A stretch of 64,000 nucleotides of DNA, from the NCBI RefSeq assembly GCF_900101445.1, contig NZ_FNKE01000003.1, positions 1 to 64,000 of the forward strand, in the 5' to 3' direction. A program made the position numbers and the translations under genes. The DNA comes from Streptococcus equinus (GTDB lineage: Bacteria > Bacillota > Bacilli > Lactobacillales > Streptococcaceae). Position 1 is the first letter of the stretch. Each line of letters begins with the position of its first letter. Below the pieces are notes generated by a model. It made no database searches. It had not been told where the DNA came from and worked only from the letters and a program-made list of their open reading frames with translations. This document shows positions 44,765 through 54,665 of the stretch, one piece after another.

Positions 44765-46387
44765 TTAATGTGAGATTTTCTTCCAAAATTTATGACTAAT
44801 CAAGATTTGAGCAAAAATTGCTAAGACCAAAAGAACAATTGTCAATGTCATGTTAATCAGTAGAACTTGCTGAGTGATATTGCCAATGATTACTAAACCA
44901 ACCGCTAAGCCACCACCAAGAAGATAAGCTGCCATCATAATCGCAAGAGCAAGCCACTGACCAGAATGACGATTAAAAAGCTGTGTCACATCTTGCCAAA
45001 GCAAATTTAGATTTTTATAGTCACGCCAATACATCAGTTGGCCTTGAATAGCGATCATAGCACACAATCCAACCAAAAATGCTAGCATTAAAAAGACATT
45101 TAGATGCACCAAAAACAAACCAACAACTAAATAAATAACAGCAGGAACAAGTGCTTGAAGTGCAGCTAAAACAATAAATTTCTGAACAAGAAAGCCTTTA
45201 AAATGAAGCGGCAAACTTCTTAAAAAGTTATAGTTTTCTTTTTCAAGCGAAATACCAACTCCAAGTAAAGTCGTTGGCATGGCACAAGTTGTTCCCAAAA
45301 TAACGCCAACAAGCAAGGCAATACCAAAATAATCCGTAGATACCTTGGCTAAAGTAAACCCATTAGTCAGCATTGGTGTCAGGAAAACAACCACATAAAT
45401 CAAAGGCATCAAATAGGTCTGAGTAAGCAAGGTTGCATTTTGAAGTGTTGAAAGGTGATGATGAAGCATCATCTTTGTTAAAGAAGCTGAACTTTTTGAC
45501 GTTTTTTTCGTCTGCTTCTTAGCTTTAGCTTTTTTAGGACTAGCATACAAAGTATTGTGATAATAATTTGGCATCGCCCATTTAACCAAACCGATAATCA
45601 ATCCCAAAAGAACAAGCAAAGGAAGGTAAAAGTTCAAAAGCGCAGCCAAACTAAAAGGCGCATGAACCACATCATAAAAGCCTCTAAAATAAGGAATAAT
45701 TGGACGATCAGGAATCGTCAAGCTGTCACTTCCCATATTTTTACTGTTGACAACATTCATATAAAGAATAGTTCCGACAGCGCCAATCGTTGAAAGAGAC
45801 ATCAAGACTGTTGAAATCAATTTACGATGATTGCTGCGAACAATCAAACCACCAACCAAGCTATTAACATAAAGTGCTAATACTGTTGAAGCGGTAAAGA
45901 GAATCCCAAAAACAATCACGGTAGCAATAATTGCCACAAATAGCCCTGCCATTTGCCAATAAGCGATGAAAAATAATGATACCAAAGGCATCAGGAAAGT
46001 CACGCCCATCCCAAAACTTGAAATCACTTTTGCCAGATACAACTCACTGGATTTAATCGGCAAGTGAGCATAAAGTTTAACATCATCACTTTCGTAAAAA
46101 ATGCTATACATAGCTGAGAAAGCATTCAAGCTTGCCATGATGAAGAAAATCGCTGTGTAAAAAGAAAAGTAACCAGGATAATGTTTAAAATTAAGACTGG
46201 CAAACATGAAAATGTAAATCACTGCAAAGAAAAGACTTAAAACCACTTGCTGGCGAATCACACTTTTGTAAGTTGACAATCTTTTTTGAGGATTCTTTTC
46301 TTGTTTACGCTTAACCGCTGTTACAGCTTGAGGGTTTGAGTAAAGGATATTAATCTTAACAAGTTCCTTAACAGTTGACCAATTCAT
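44765..46387 (-). CDS. ABC transporter permease (ABC-2 type export)
   Basis: The 540-residue protein has roughly twelve hydrophobic segments and a basic lysine-rich loop in the middle (KKAKAKKQTKKTSKSS, about 283-298). It resembles large Firmicute permeases paired with a single ABC ATPase, such as the YthQ/EcsB-like group. The substrate is unknown. It lies 4 nt after the ATPase gene, and together they follow a bacteriocin-immunity-like gene, which raises peptide export or defence as a possible role; that is inference from context. Confidence 0.8.
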   Translation of the reverse strand: MNWSTVKELVKINILYSNPQAVTAVKRKQEKNPQKRLSTYKSVIRQQVVLSLFFAVIYIFMFASLNFKHYPGYFSFYTAIFFIMASLNAFSAMYSIFYESDDVKLYAHLPIKSSELYLAKVISSFGMGVTFLMPLVSLFFIAYWQMAGLFVAIIATVIVFGILFTASTVLALYVNSLVGGLIVRSNHRKLISTVLMSLSTIGAVGTILYMNVVNSKNMGSDSLTIPDRPIIPYFRGFYDVVHAPFSLAALLNFYLPLLVLLGLIIGLVKWAMPNYYHNTLYASPKKAKAKKQTKKTSKSSASLTKMMLHHHLSTLQNATLLTQTYLMPLIYVVVFLTPMLTNGFTLAKVSTDYFGIALLVGVILGTTCAMPTTLLGVGISLEKENYNFLRSLPLHFKGFLVQKFIVLAALQALVPAVIYLVVGLFLVHLNVFLMLAFLVGLCAMIAIQGQLMYWRDYKNLNLLWQDVTQLFNRHSGQWLALAIMMAAYLLGGGLAVGLVIIGNITQQVLLINMTLTIVLLVLAIFAQILISHKFWKKISH

Positions 46388-46391
46388 ACAC

Positions 46392-47123
46392 TCACCCCTC
46401 TTCTACCTTGCGACCTGCAAGTTCTAGGTAAATGCTTTCCAAATCTTTATCCGGATAATTGGCTTTTAGCTCATCCAAAGAACCAACAAAAATTAATTTG
46501 CCTTCTTTTAAAATCCCGATACGGTCACACAATTGCTCAGCAACTGCCAAGACGTGTGTTGAAAAAAGGACAGTATTGCCACCACGCGCATGCTCTTTCA
46601 TCATCTCTTTCAAATCAAAAGAAGCTTGCGGGTCAAGACCAGTTAAAGGTTCATCCAAAATCCAAATATCAGGATTTGAAATCAAAGCTCCAATAACAAT
46701 GACTTTTTGACGCATCCCATGTGAGAAACTTTCAATCAAGTCATTAACATGCTCAGCGATATCAAATAAATGTGACAAGCGTTCAATACGCTCATCCACT
46801 TCTTTTTCATCAACGCCATAAATCTTAGCTAGAAAATGCCAATACTCACCAGCTGTCAAATTCAAGAACAAATCTGGTGAATCTGGAACATAACCAATAC
46901 GTTTTTTGATGTCATCGCGATGTTCAGACAATGCCAAATCATCCACGTAAACTTCACCATAAGTCGCATCAATGATTGACGTTAAAATGCTAATGGTTGT
47001 TGTTTTCCCAGCACCATTGTGACCAATCAAACCAAAAATTTCCCCATTTTCGATGGTCACATTTAAATCACTAAGTGCTTCCTTATCTCCATATAATTTT
47101 GAAACATGTTCAAAACGAATCAT
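46392..47123 (-). CDS. ABC transporter ATP-binding protein
   Basis: The 243-residue ATPase has Walker A GHNGAGKTTT (34-43), signature SHGMRQK, Walker B IWILDEPLTGLDPQ and switch His in LFSTHVLAVAEQ. It resembles CcmA/EcsA-type ATPases that pair with ABC-2 permeases. It forms an exporter with the next gene, starts 22 nt after the immunity-like gene, and shares its promoter. Confidence 0.88.
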   Translation of the reverse strand: MIRFEHVSKLYGDKEALSDLNVTIENGEIFGLIGHNGAGKTTTISILTSIIDATYGEVYVDDLALSEHRDDIKKRIGYVPDSPDLFLNLTAGEYWHFLAKIYGVDEKEVDERIERLSHLFDIAEHVNDLIESFSHGMRQKVIVIGALISNPDIWILDEPLTGLDPQASFDLKEMMKEHARGGNTVLFSTHVLAVAEQLCDRIGILKEGKLIFVGSLDELKANYPDKDLESIYLELAGRKVEEG

Positions 47124-47145
47124 TTTTTCTTTCCTCCTAATCTCC

Positions 47146-47439
47146 TCAAAATGGCTTTATCCACTTTGAAACTTCCTTTTTTTCATAATATTCTACTGCC
47201 CACTCTTGGGTTAATTTTTTTAATTCCTCAACACCACGTGGGAGTGTCAAATCAGTGTGAGCGCTGTAAAGATTTAAATCACGGTCTAAATGCAAAGCAC
47301 ATAAACCAGCATCTCTACTCTTAATTACTTCATTAGACGCTGACAGCAAAATTTTAGATAATTTCACGTCCTGTCTAACTACCATATCTTCATAAGCGAC
47401 TTTAATAGCTGAATATAGCTTGCTACATTTTTCATCCAT
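47146..47439 (-). CDS. bacteriocin immunity family protein (EntA/carnobacteriocin-B2 immunity-like)
   Basis: The 97-residue mainly helical soluble protein begins MDEKCSKLYSAIKVAYEDMV. The spacing of LY.ai..AY.D, the SKILLSASNEV helix and a charged C-terminus resemble class IIa bacteriocin immunity proteins such as carnobacteriocin B2 immunity (Pfam EntA_Immun). Such proteins protect the cell against pediocin-like peptides at the mannose PTS. No bacteriocin precursor is found nearby, so it would be an orphan. GGGAGAGGGGGAG precedes the ATG. It is first in an operon with an ABC ATPase and permease. Family assignment is by eye. Confidence 0.7.
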   Translation of the reverse strand: MDEKCSKLYSAIKVAYEDMVVRQDVKLSKILLSASNEVIKSRDAGLCALHLDRDLNLYSAHTDLTLPRGVEELKKLTQEWAVEYYEKKEVSKWIKPF

Positions 47440-47506
47440 TAAATCTCCCCCTCTCCCAAATTAAATACATTTGTACTATTGAAATAACACAAATAATCTT
47501 TACAAT

Positions 47507-47535
47507 ATCTTACCCTTTCTTACACCATTTGTCAA
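47507..47535 (-). promoter_or_regulatory. promoter of the immunity-ABC operon
   Basis: The minus strand has TTGACA (47530-47535), a 17-nt spacer and TAAGAT (47507-47512), about 65 nt before the ATG and just after the tkt terminator. Confidence 0.75.
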
Positions 47536-47543
47536 ATCATTAT

Positions 47544-47572
47544 AAAAAGCCCTTGCCAAAAGCAAGGACTTT
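47544..47572 (-). terminator. tkt terminator
   Basis: The stem AGTCCTTGC/GCAAGGGCT around TTTTG is followed by TTTTTAT on the minus strand. Confidence 0.85.
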
Positions 47573-47592
47573 CTATCATGATTTATTAAGGA

Positions 47593-49578
47593 TTACAATG
47601 ATTCGTAAAGGCTAACAGCGTTATCAACTGTGAATCCATATTCTTCAAAGATTTTAGCACCTGGTGCTGAAGCTCCCCAAGTATCGATTGTAAGAGTTTT
47701 ACCTTGGAGACCAACATATTTGCCCCAACCAAAGCTTGAACCAGCTTCGATTGCCAAACGTTTTGTAACGTTAGATGGAAGGATACTTTCTTTATAAGCA
47801 GCATCTTGTTCGTCAAAGATGTTTTGTGCTGGCATTGAAACCACGCGAACGTGAACACCTTTAGCTTCCAAAGCAGCTTGAGTATCAAGAGCCAATTTCA
47901 CTTCAGAACCTGTAGCGATAAGGATACCGTCAAGGTCACCTTTAGCTTCCGAAAGGATGTAAGCACCTTTGTTCAAACCTTCTTCTGCCAATTCTTTTGT
48001 TCCTTCAAGAACAGGAAGATTTTGACGAGTCAAGATAAGCATTGTTGGACGAGTTGTTTCAGCAAGAGCACGTTTCCATGCAGCGTTTGTTTCGTTACCA
48101 TCTGCTGGACGGATAACATTAAGGTTAGGCATAGAACGAACGCTAGCTAATTGTTCAACTGGTTCGTGAGTTGGACCATCTTCACCAACAGCGATTGAAT
48201 CGTGTGTCATAACATAGACAGTTGGTAATTGTTGAAGAGCAGCCATACGAACAGCTGGAAGTAGGTAGTTTGAGAATACGAAGAATGTACCACCGTAAAC
48301 ACGAGTACCACCATGAAGAGCGATACCGTTCATTGCAGCAGCCATAGCAAATTCACGAACACCAAACCAAATGTTACGACCAAGGTAGTTATCTGGTTGG
48401 AAATCAGATTCTACTTTGACCATTGTATTATTTGATGCAGAAAGGTCAGCTGAACCACCCCAGAATGATGGGACTTGAGCTGAGATTTGTTGGATAGCTT
48501 GTTGACTTGATGAACGGCTAGCAAGGCTAGTTCCAAGTTCGAAGTCGTCAAGTTTTACGTCAACTGGTTTGTTAGCAAATGCAGCTTTGTATTCAGCAGC
48601 TAATTCTGGGTAAGCAGCTTCGTATTCACGGAATTTAGTTTCCCATGCGTTTTCAGCAGCTTCACCACGGAATTTGATACCAACTTCAAAGCGTTTAGCA
48701 ACTTCTTCTGGTACTGTGAATTCTGGATATTCCCAACCGTAAGATTTTTTAGCGTAAGCAATTCCATCAACACCAAGAGGGGCACCGTGAACAGCAGATG
48801 TACCTTGTTTTTCAGCACCGAAACCAATGATTGTTTTCACTTCGATGATAGATGGTTTTTCTGTTTCAGCTTTAGCTTCTTCGATAGCTTTAGCAATAGC
48901 TTCAAGGTCGTTACCATCTTTAACCAAGATGTGTTGCCAACCGTAAGCTTCGAATTTACCTTTAATATCTTCTGTGAAGGCTTTTGATGTTGGACCATCA
49001 AGTGAGATGTCGTTTGAATCGTAAAGAAGGACCAATTTACCAAGTTTTAAGTGACCTGCAAGACTAGCAGCTTCTTGGCTGACACCTTCCATCAAACAAC
49101 CATCACCATGCAAAGCATAAGTGTAGTGGTCTACAATATCAAAGCCTGGTTTGTTAAATTTAGCAGCTAAATGAGCTTCTGCCATTGCCATACCAACAGC
49201 GTTAGCGATACCTTGACCAAGTGGTCCTGTAGTTGCTTCTACACCATCAGTGTGGTTAACTTCTGGGTGACCTGGTGTTTTTGAACCCCATTGACGGAAG
49301 TTCTTCAAGTCATCGATTGTTACATCGTAGCCTGATAAGTGAAGTAGGCTATACAAAAGAGCAGAACCGTGACCTGCAGACAATACAAAACGGTCGCGGT
49401 TAGACCAAGAACGACTTGTCTTTGGATTAACATTCATTACATGATTCCAAAGAACGTAAGCCATAGGTGCAGCTCCCATTGGAAGGCCTGGGTGACCTGA
49501 ATTGGCTGCCTGAATGGCATCAATTGAGAGCGTACGGACAGTGTTTACTGCCAACTGATCAATAGCATCAAATGTCAT
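47593..49578 (-). CDS. tkt: transketolase
   Basis: The 661-residue thiamine-diphosphate enzyme of the pentose phosphate pathway transfers two-carbon units. Landmarks: N-terminal [20 protein letters not shown], the ThDP/Mg motif [15 protein letters not shown] (near 154), catalytic [18 protein letters not shown] (near 466-483) and the C-terminal domain. ACAGAAAGGTTTC precedes the ATG. It has its own promoter (-10 at 49630-49635) and terminator. Confidence 0.97.
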   Translation of the reverse strand: MTFDAIDQLAVNTVRTLSIDAIQAANSGHPGLPMGAAPMAYVLWNHVMNVNPKTSRSWSNRDRFVLSAGHGSALLYSLLHLSGYDVTIDDLKNFRQWGSKTPGHPEVNHTDGVEATTGPLGQGIANAVGMAMAEAHLAAKFNKPGFDIVDHYTYALHGDGCLMEGVSQEAASLAGHLKLGKLVLLYDSNDISLDGPTSKAFTEDIKGKFEAYGWQHILVKDGNDLEAIAKAIEEAKAETEKPSIIEVKTIIGFGAEKQGTSAVHGAPLGVDGIAYAKKSYGWEYPEFTVPEEVAKRFEVGIKFRGEAAENAWETKFREYEAAYPELAAEYKAAFANKPVDVKLDDFELGTSLASRSSSQQAIQQISAQVPSFWGGSADLSASNNTMVKVESDFQPDNYLGRNIWFGVREFAMAAAMNGIALHGGTRVYGGTFFVFSNYLLPAVRMAALQQLPTVYVMTHDSIAVGEDGPTHEPVEQLASVRSMPNLNVIRPADGNETNAAWKRALAETTRPTMLILTRQNLPVLEGTKELAEEGLNKGAYILSEAKGDLDGILIATGSEVKLALDTQAALEAKGVHVRVVSMPAQNIFDEQDAAYKESILPSNVTKRLAIEAGSSFGWGKYVGLQGKTLTIDTWGASAPGAKIFEEYGFTVDNAVSLYESL

Positions 49579-49629
49579 GAGTGAAACCTTTCTGTTTTTA
49601 AGGACTTAAAGTATTATTGTTCGGATTCT

Positions 49630-49671
49630 ATTATATCATAAAAAACTTGACTTTTTAAATTAAATTGTCAA
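49630..49671 (-). promoter_or_regulatory. tkt promoter with upstream inverted repeat
   Basis: The minus strand has TGATATAAT (extended -10, TATAAT at 49630-49635). An AT-rich inverted repeat with TTGAC/GTCAA ends spans 49647-49671, where an upstream regulator could bind. No regulator is assigned. Confidence 0.5.
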
Positions 49672-49693
49672 TTGCTTTCTTGTAAGCAGTTTC

Positions 49694-49724
49694 TAAAAAA
49701 GCCCAGCTAAAGATAGCTGAGCGA
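49694..49724 (-). terminator. terminator of the DUF896 gene
   Basis: The 9-bp stem GCTCAGCTA/TAGCTGGGC with a 4-nt loop is followed by TTTTTTAG on the minus strand. Confidence 0.85.
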
Positions 49725-49729
49725 TTTTC

Positions 49730-49987
49730 TTATGAATTTGGATCGTCAAGGCTACGACCGTGCAAACCACGTTCACGTTGCAATTGACGAAGTTTTTCTG
49801 GTGTCACATCATTTCCATCTTCATCGACGATTTTAATACCGGCGATGTGGTGAAGCAATGAATGACGGTAACCTTCAATATACTCTTTACGCAATTTAGC
49901 TTGTTCAACTTTTTCAGGACCAGTCAAACCAACTGTTTTTTTCTTGCGTGCAAGTTCATTAATACGTTGAATCTTTTTTTCATTCAT
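49730..49987 (-). CDS. DUF896 family protein (YnzC-like)
   Basis: The 85-residue protein opens [20 protein letters not shown] and has [20 protein letters not shown], the conserved two-helix DUF896 signature. B. subtilis YnzC belongs here; its gene is in the SOS operon, but the family has no proven biochemical function. It follows glyQS on the same strand, separated by a hairpin without a T run, so read-through from glyQS is possible. Confidence 0.88.
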   Translation of the reverse strand: MNEKKIQRINELARKKKTVGLTGPEKVEQAKLRKEYIEGYRHSLLHHIAGIKIVDEDGNDVTPEKLRQLQRERGLHGRSLDDPNS

Positions 49988-50002
49988 GAGTAAGACTCAC
50001 CT

Positions 50003-50027
50003 AACGTCTAAATTATGTTTAAACGTT
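50003..50027. repeat. hairpin in the DUF896 leader
   Basis: AACGTCTAAA and TTTAAACGTT form a 10-bp stem with one mismatch around a 5-nt loop, just upstream of the DUF896 ribosome site. Function unknown. Confidence 0.35.
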
Positions 50028-50081
50028 ATTTCCTTTCTATAATTTACCAAAACCTCTAAACTAAGAAGTCTGATATACGCC

Positions 50082-50108
50082 AGAAATCTACTCAAAGAGT
50101 AGATTTCT
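50082..50108 (-). other. strong hairpin after glyS without a T run
   Basis: A perfect 12-bp stem AGAAATCTACTC/GAGTAGATTTCT with a 3-nt loop. On the minus strand it is followed by GGCGTATATC, so it is not a standard intrinsic terminator. It may stabilise the 3' end of a glyS transcript or leave partial read-through to the DUF896 gene. Confidence 0.55.
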
Positions 50109-50113
50109 TAAGC

Positions 50114-52153
50114 TTATTTGGTATTCAATTTGTTAAATGCGGCAACGCTGCTTGCTTTTGCTGTCAATTCAGCAAGAATAGCTAAGCGGTTATTTTTAAC
50201 AGCTTCATTATCTACCATAACCATTGTATTGTCAAAGAATTTGTCGATAACTGAGCTTAAAGCAAACAATTGAGCCAATTTATCGCTAGCAGAACCAGCC
50301 AAGTTTAAGTCAGCTGCGGCTTGTGCCAAAGCTTTTTCTTCGTCATTTTCAAACAAGTTAGCATCAACTGCTACACCTGCTTGTGCTTTTTCAGCAAGAT
50401 TGAAGACACGTGAAAGACTTTCAACAGCAGCTTTGTAACCTTCTGCTTTGCTTGCTTCAACAAGAGCGTCAGCAGCTTCAAGCATTTCAGCCACAACAAA
50501 GTTTGAACCAGCAAGAACAGCTTCTTTAATGTCTTTAGAAACTGATTTGTTCATCATTTTTTCAACACGCGCACGAATGAAGTCCATAACTTCTGCTTTG
50601 TGTTCGTATGTCAAGCTATCAAATTCCAAAGCATAAAGGTTGTCAACCAATTCATCCATTGGAATTTTCAAACCAAAGGCATCCATGATACGAACAACAC
50701 CAGCTGTCGCACGGCGAAGAGCGTATGGGTCGTTTGAACCTGATGGAATCAAACCAACTGAGAAGAATGACAAGATAGTATCCAATTTATCAGCAAGTGC
50801 CAAAAGTGCACCAACTTTAGTTTCTGGAAGGTCACCATCAGCTGAATTTGGAAGGTAGTGTTCGCGAATAGCTGCTGCTACTGCGGCATCTTCACCAGCA
50901 AGAAGGGCATATTTTTCACCCATGATACCTTGCAATTCATCAAATTCACCAACCATACCTGTCAATAGGTCAAATTTGTAGATTTCAGCAGCGCGTGCAA
51001 GAGCTTTGCTTTCTTCGGCAGAAGCGCCAGCTTTTTCAGCAAGGTAAGCAGCAATCACTTTGCTACGTTTCATGTGTTCTGAAAGTGAACCAATTTTTTC
51101 GTGGAATGTTACGTTATCAAGTTTAGCTACAAGGTCAGCGATGTTAAGTTTTTGGTCTTCACGCCAGAAGAATTCACCATCTTCCAAACGAGCAACAAGC
51201 ACTTTTTCGTTACCTTTAATAACGTTTTCGATGTGGTTTTCGTTACCGTTACGAACTGAGATGAAGTTTGGCATTAAGTTGCCATCAAGGTCACGAACAA
51301 CGAAGTAACGTTGGTGGTTTTTCATTGATGTCACAAGCACTTCTTCTGGAACTTCAAGGTATTTAGTATCGAAGCTTCCCATGAAAGCAGTTGGGTATTC
51401 AACCAAGTTAAGCACTTCGTTAAGCAATTCGTCGTCGATTTCAACACGAACGTTTTGAGCTTTTTCGATAGCTTTGATTTGGTTAACAATCATGTCTTGA
51501 CGTTCTTTTGCGTCAGCGATAACAAAGACTTTACGCAAATCTTCTTCGTATGAATCAGCAGTTGCGATTTCTGTTTCGTGACCAAGGAAACGGTGACCAC
51601 GGCTCACACGACCTGAGTGGATATCCAAGAAGTCAAGGTCAAGAGCTTCGTCGTCAAGAAGCACTGTCAATGTGTGAACTGGACGAATGTATTCAAATGT
51701 ATTGTTTGCCCAGTGCATGTTTACTGGGAAAGTCATAGCTGACAAGATTTCTGGAATGTCAACAAGGACTTCTTTAGCAGCTTTTCCTGCTTCGTGTTTT
51801 GTAACGTAGACATATTCTTCACCTTTGACTTCGCGGAATTCGATGTCATCAGTTGTCAAACCTTTACCACGAACAAAACCTTGAGCAGCTTTTGTAAAGT
51901 TACCATCAGCATCCAAAGCGATTTTTTTAGAAGGACCTTTGAAGTCTTCTGTCAAATCAGTTTGAGCATCTGCAAGTCCAAGAACACGAACAGCCAAACG
52001 ACGTGGTGTTGAGAAGGTTTGAATGCCTTCAAAAGCCAAACGTTTTTCTTTCAAAAATGCTGCCATGCGGTCGCCAAGTTGTTTTTCACTTGGAGTAACA
52101 ACATAAGCTGGTAATTCTTCTAAACCAAGTTCTACAAGTAAATTTTTAGCCAT
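50114..52153 (-). CDS. glyS: glycyl-tRNA synthetase beta subunit
   Basis: The 679-residue beta chain of the alpha2beta2 glycyl-tRNA synthetase carries tRNA recognition. N-terminal [15 protein letters not shown], the body [11 protein letters not shown] and the HD-like middle with [22 protein letters not shown] are typical. It starts at the end of glyQ (one-base overlap), so the subunits are translationally coupled, and both are under a T-box. Confidence 0.96.
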   Translation of the reverse strand: MAKNLLVELGLEELPAYVVTPSEKQLGDRMAAFLKEKRLAFEGIQTFSTPRRLAVRVLGLADAQTDLTEDFKGPSKKIALDADGNFTKAAQGFVRGKGLTTDDIEFREVKGEEYVYVTKHEAGKAAKEVLVDIPEILSAMTFPVNMHWANNTFEYIRPVHTLTVLLDDEALDLDFLDIHSGRVSRGHRFLGHETEIATADSYEEDLRKVFVIADAKERQDMIVNQIKAIEKAQNVRVEIDDELLNEVLNLVEYPTAFMGSFDTKYLEVPEEVLVTSMKNHQRYFVVRDLDGNLMPNFISVRNGNENHIENVIKGNEKVLVARLEDGEFFWREDQKLNIADLVAKLDNVTFHEKIGSLSEHMKRSKVIAAYLAEKAGASAEESKALARAAEIYKFDLLTGMVGEFDELQGIMGEKYALLAGEDAAVAAAIREHYLPNSADGDLPETKVGALLALADKLDTILSFFSVGLIPSGSNDPYALRRATAGVVRIMDAFGLKIPMDELVDNLYALEFDSLTYEHKAEVMDFIRARVEKMMNKSVSKDIKEAVLAGSNFVVAEMLEAADALVEASKAEGYKAAVESLSRVFNLAEKAQAGVAVDANLFENDEEKALAQAAADLNLAGSASDKLAQLFALSSVIDKFFDNTMVMVDNEAVKNNRLAILAELTAKASSVAAFNKLNTK

Positions 52154-53070
52154 TATTCAGCATCCTCCTTCAAAAGTTTTTCACGTGTTGCTTCATCAAG
52201 CAATGGGTAACCAAGACGTTTACGTTCAGCAACGAAAGTTTTCGCAACGACACGGGCCAAGTTACGGATACGAGCGATGTAACCAGCACGTTCTGTTACA
52301 GAAACAGCTCCACGCGCATCAAGCAAGTTGAATGTGTGTGAGCATTTCAAAACGTAATCGTAAGCTGGGTGAACCAAGTTTTCTTCCAAGCAACGTTTTG
52401 CTTCTGTTTCAAATTTTTCAAAGTTTTCAAGAAGCATGTCTTGGTTAGAAATTTCAAATGAGTATTTTGAGTGTTCAAATTCTGGTTGAAGGAAGATTTC
52501 ACCGTATTTAACACCTGGAGCCCATTCGATATCATAAACTGAATCCACTTCTTGGATGTATGATGCCAAACGTTCAAGACCATAAGTAACTTCTGACGTT
52601 ACAGGACCAGTTTGCAAACCACCAACTTGTTGGAAGTAAGTAAATTGAGTGATTTCCATACCGTCAAGCCAAACTTCCCATCCAAGACCAGCTGAACCAG
52701 TTGATGGGTTTTCCCAGTTATCTTCAACGAAACGGATATCGTGTTCCAAAGTGTTGATTCCCAAACGTTCCAATGATTCAAGGTAAAGTTCTTGAATGTT
52801 AGATGGAGATGGTTTCATAACAACTTGGAATTGGTGGTGTTGGTAAAGACGGTTAGGGTTTTCACCGTAACGACCATCTGCAGGACGACGTGATGGTTCT
52901 ACATATGCTGCATTCCATGGTTCTGGACCGATGGCACGAAGGAATGTGTAAGGGCTCATTGTACCAGCACCTTTTTCATTATCATAAGCTTGCATTAACA
53001 TACAACCTTGGTCGTTCCAAAATTGTTGCAAAGTCAAAATAATTTCTTGGAAAGTCAATTTTTTAGACAT
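52153..53070 (-). CDS. glyQ: glycyl-tRNA synthetase alpha subunit
   Basis: The 305-residue catalytic alpha chain activates glycine. The sequence [20 protein letters not shown], the class II motif [20 protein letters not shown] and [20 protein letters not shown] (active site) are characteristic. GGAGTAGATGT precedes the ATG. It is first in glyQ-glyS and is preceded by a T-box leader responding to uncharged glycine tRNA. Confidence 0.97.
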   Translation of the reverse strand: MSKKLTFQEIILTLQQFWNDQGCMLMQAYDNEKGAGTMSPYTFLRAIGPEPWNAAYVEPSRRPADGRYGENPNRLYQHHQFQVVMKPSPSNIQELYLESLERLGINTLEHDIRFVEDNWENPSTGSAGLGWEVWLDGMEITQFTYFQQVGGLQTGPVTSEVTYGLERLASYIQEVDSVYDIEWAPGVKYGEIFLQPEFEHSKYSFEISNQDMLLENFEKFETEAKRCLEENLVHPAYDYVLKCSHTFNLLDARGAVSVTERAGYIARIRNLARVVAKTFVAERKRLGYPLLDEATREKLLKEDAE

Positions 53071-53140
53071 ACATCTACTCCTTATTTTGTTAACTTAGTT
53101 TTTGCGAAGTATCTAAGGAAATCAGCTTTTTTTACAATAT

Positions 53141-53335
53141 AAAAAACCGCCAACACACCCATATGATACCTCATAAGGGGCGTTAAAACGCGGTTCCACC
53201 CTATTTTATTACTTCATTTATCTGATTTTAACTTAGCCTAGCTAAGCGAAAGCGCCAGCGACTCATTTCAGTTTCATCCGACTTCCACCACCTCGGACTC
53301 GCTAAGAAACACCATGAGGCTTTCTCTCTTTACCA
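53141..53335 (-). promoter_or_regulatory. T-box riboswitch of glyQS
   Basis: The minus-strand leader contains the T-box core GGTGGAACCGCG (53189-53200) and a terminator ending in GGCGGTTTTTT (53141-53151), whose 3' arm can pair with the ACCGC of the T-box. Terminator and antiterminator are therefore mutually exclusive. Upstream stems include CTTAGC/GCTAAG (stem III position) and a long stem I region from about 53333. By family logic, uncharged tRNA-Gly stabilises the antiterminator and allows glyQS transcription. I could not assign the specifier codon with confidence. Confidence 0.9.
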
Positions 53336-53338
53336 GCT

Positions 53339-53367
53339 ATTTTAGCACAAATGTAATTGGGTGTCTA
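53339..53367 (-). promoter_or_regulatory. glyQS promoter
   Basis: On the minus strand TAGACA (53362-53367), 17-nt spacer, TAAAAT (53339-53344), just before the T-box leader. Confidence 0.75.
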
Positions 53368-53376
53368 GTAAATATC

Positions 53377-53420
53377 AAAAGAAGCTGAACTCATTCTTTT
53401 TATGAATCCAGCCTCTTTTT
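53377..53420 (-). terminator. nagA terminator
   Basis: The imperfect hairpin pairs AAAAGAGGCTG with CAGCTTCTTTT (wobbles allowed) plus an inner TTCAT/ATGA helix, T-rich on the 3' side, directly after the nagA stop. Confidence 0.65.
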
Positions 53421-53425
53421 TATTT

Positions 53426-54574
53426 CTACGCTTTCCAGGCTTCTTGTCCGCCTAGGTATGTTGCTCGTAAGTCAAGGTCTTTGTCTAGAACGATAAAATC
53501 AGCTTTGTATCCTTTTTTGATTTGACCACATTTATCGTCGATGCCAACTGAGATTGCTGCTGTGAGACTTGCCATGCTAATAGCTTGCGCTTTTGAGGCA
53601 ATTCCCCAATTAACCACATTTTTAACAGCATCTTTTAACTGAAGAATCGAACCTGCAAGAGCACCATTTGATTTCAAACGTGCTGTTCCTTTTTCAACGA
53701 TAACAGGAAATTCTCCAAGCATATAATCACCGTCTTCAAGACCACCAGCACTCATGCAATCCGTAATCAAGACAACATGTTCGTGGTCTTTTTGATGCAT
53801 CAAAATATCACAAGCAGATGGGTGCACATGGTGCCCGTCACAGATTAACTCAGCATAGGTATTTGGTAGTTCATAAACCGCACCGACCATTCCTGGCTCA
53901 CGGTGATTAAGGCCACGCATACCATTATAAGCATGAACCCAAACAGATGCCCCTGCTTCAACTGCTTGCGCAGCTTGCTGATAAGTAGCATCTGAGTGTC
54001 CAAGAGCTACAATGACATTTTTACGAGTCGCATAATCGATAAAGTCTTCGACTTCATCTCGTTCAGGTGCCAAGGCAATTTTTTTCAACAAGCCCTTTGA
54101 ACTTTCAAGCCATTGATCAAGTTCAGCTGTTGAAGGATTTTTCATATAAGATGGGTTTTGAGCCCCCTTGTATTTTTCTGTGAAATAAGGTCCTTCAAAG
54201 AAAAGTCCTTGGATACGCGCACCGCTTTCTTTACCAGCAAAATCAGCTGCCGTACGACAAATATCATCTAAGGTCTCAAATGATGCCGTCAAAGCTGTTG
54301 GTAAAAAGCTTGTGACACCTGCTCCCAAAAGAGCCTTACTCATTATCTCAAAAACCTCTTGATTATTGTCCATGACATCAACACCAGCAAAGCCATGGAT
54401 GTGTGTGTCTACTAAACCAGGTGCCACACTAAAACCTGTATAATCTATAATGTCTGCGCCATGCGGTACTTCTGCTTGCCAATCGCCAAAAGAATCGCCT
54501 TCGATAGCAAGGTAACCTGCACCTTTAACATGGTAAGGATAGTAAAATTCATCTGCTTTGATATATTTTGTCAT
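53426..54574 (-). CDS. nagA: N-acetylglucosamine-6-phosphate deacetylase
   Basis: The 382-residue amidohydrolase deacetylates GlcNAc-6-P to glucosamine-6-P, feeding amino sugars into glycolysis or wall synthesis. Metal and active-site motifs: VDTHIHGFAGVD (about 57-68), FFEGPYFTEKYKGAQ, VALGHSDATYQQA (near 193), VHAYNGMRG, and catalytic ITDCMSAGG (near 273). I start at ATG 54574 (MTKYIKADEF), supported by GGAGGCGATT; a longer in-frame upstream stretch contains the promoter. A NagR-type operator overlaps the -35. Confidence 0.95.
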   Translation of the reverse strand: MTKYIKADEFYYPYHVKGAGYLAIEGDSFGDWQAEVPHGADIIDYTGFSVAPGLVDTHIHGFAGVDVMDNNQEVFEIMSKALLGAGVTSFLPTALTASFETLDDICRTAADFAGKESGARIQGLFFEGPYFTEKYKGAQNPSYMKNPSTAELDQWLESSKGLLKKIALAPERDEVEDFIDYATRKNVIVALGHSDATYQQAAQAVEAGASVWVHAYNGMRGLNHREPGMVGAVYELPNTYAELICDGHHVHPSACDILMHQKDHEHVVLITDCMSAGGLEDGDYMLGEFPVIVEKGTARLKSNGALAGSILQLKDAVKNVVNWGIASKAQAISMASLTAAISVGIDDKCGQIKKGYKADFIVLDKDLDLRATYLGGQEAWKA

Positions 54575-54595
54575 TTGAATCGCCTCCATGCTTAT

Positions 54596-54640
54596 ATTAT
54601 AAAATAAAAGCGCTTTTTTGTAAATGGTATATACCAAATT
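54596..54640 (-). promoter_or_regulatory. nagA promoter with NagR-type operator
   Basis: On the minus strand TTTACA (54619-54624), 17 nt, TATAAT (54596-54601). TGGTATATACCA (54625-54636, extended AATGGTATATACCAAAT) matches the GntR-family NagR/YvoA operator and abuts the -35. A degenerate cre (TAAAAGCGCTTTTTT, about 54604-54618, 12 of 14) fills the spacer. GlcNAc-dependent derepression and CcpA control are expected. Confidence 0.8.
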
Positions 54641-54665
54641 AGACCAATTTTTCTTAACGGACTTT

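Noticed and set aside
47440..47592. Bacteriocin precursor gene next to the immunity-like gene
   Set aside because: No short ORF with a double-glycine leader on either strand; the gap holds only a promoter, leader and the tkt terminator.
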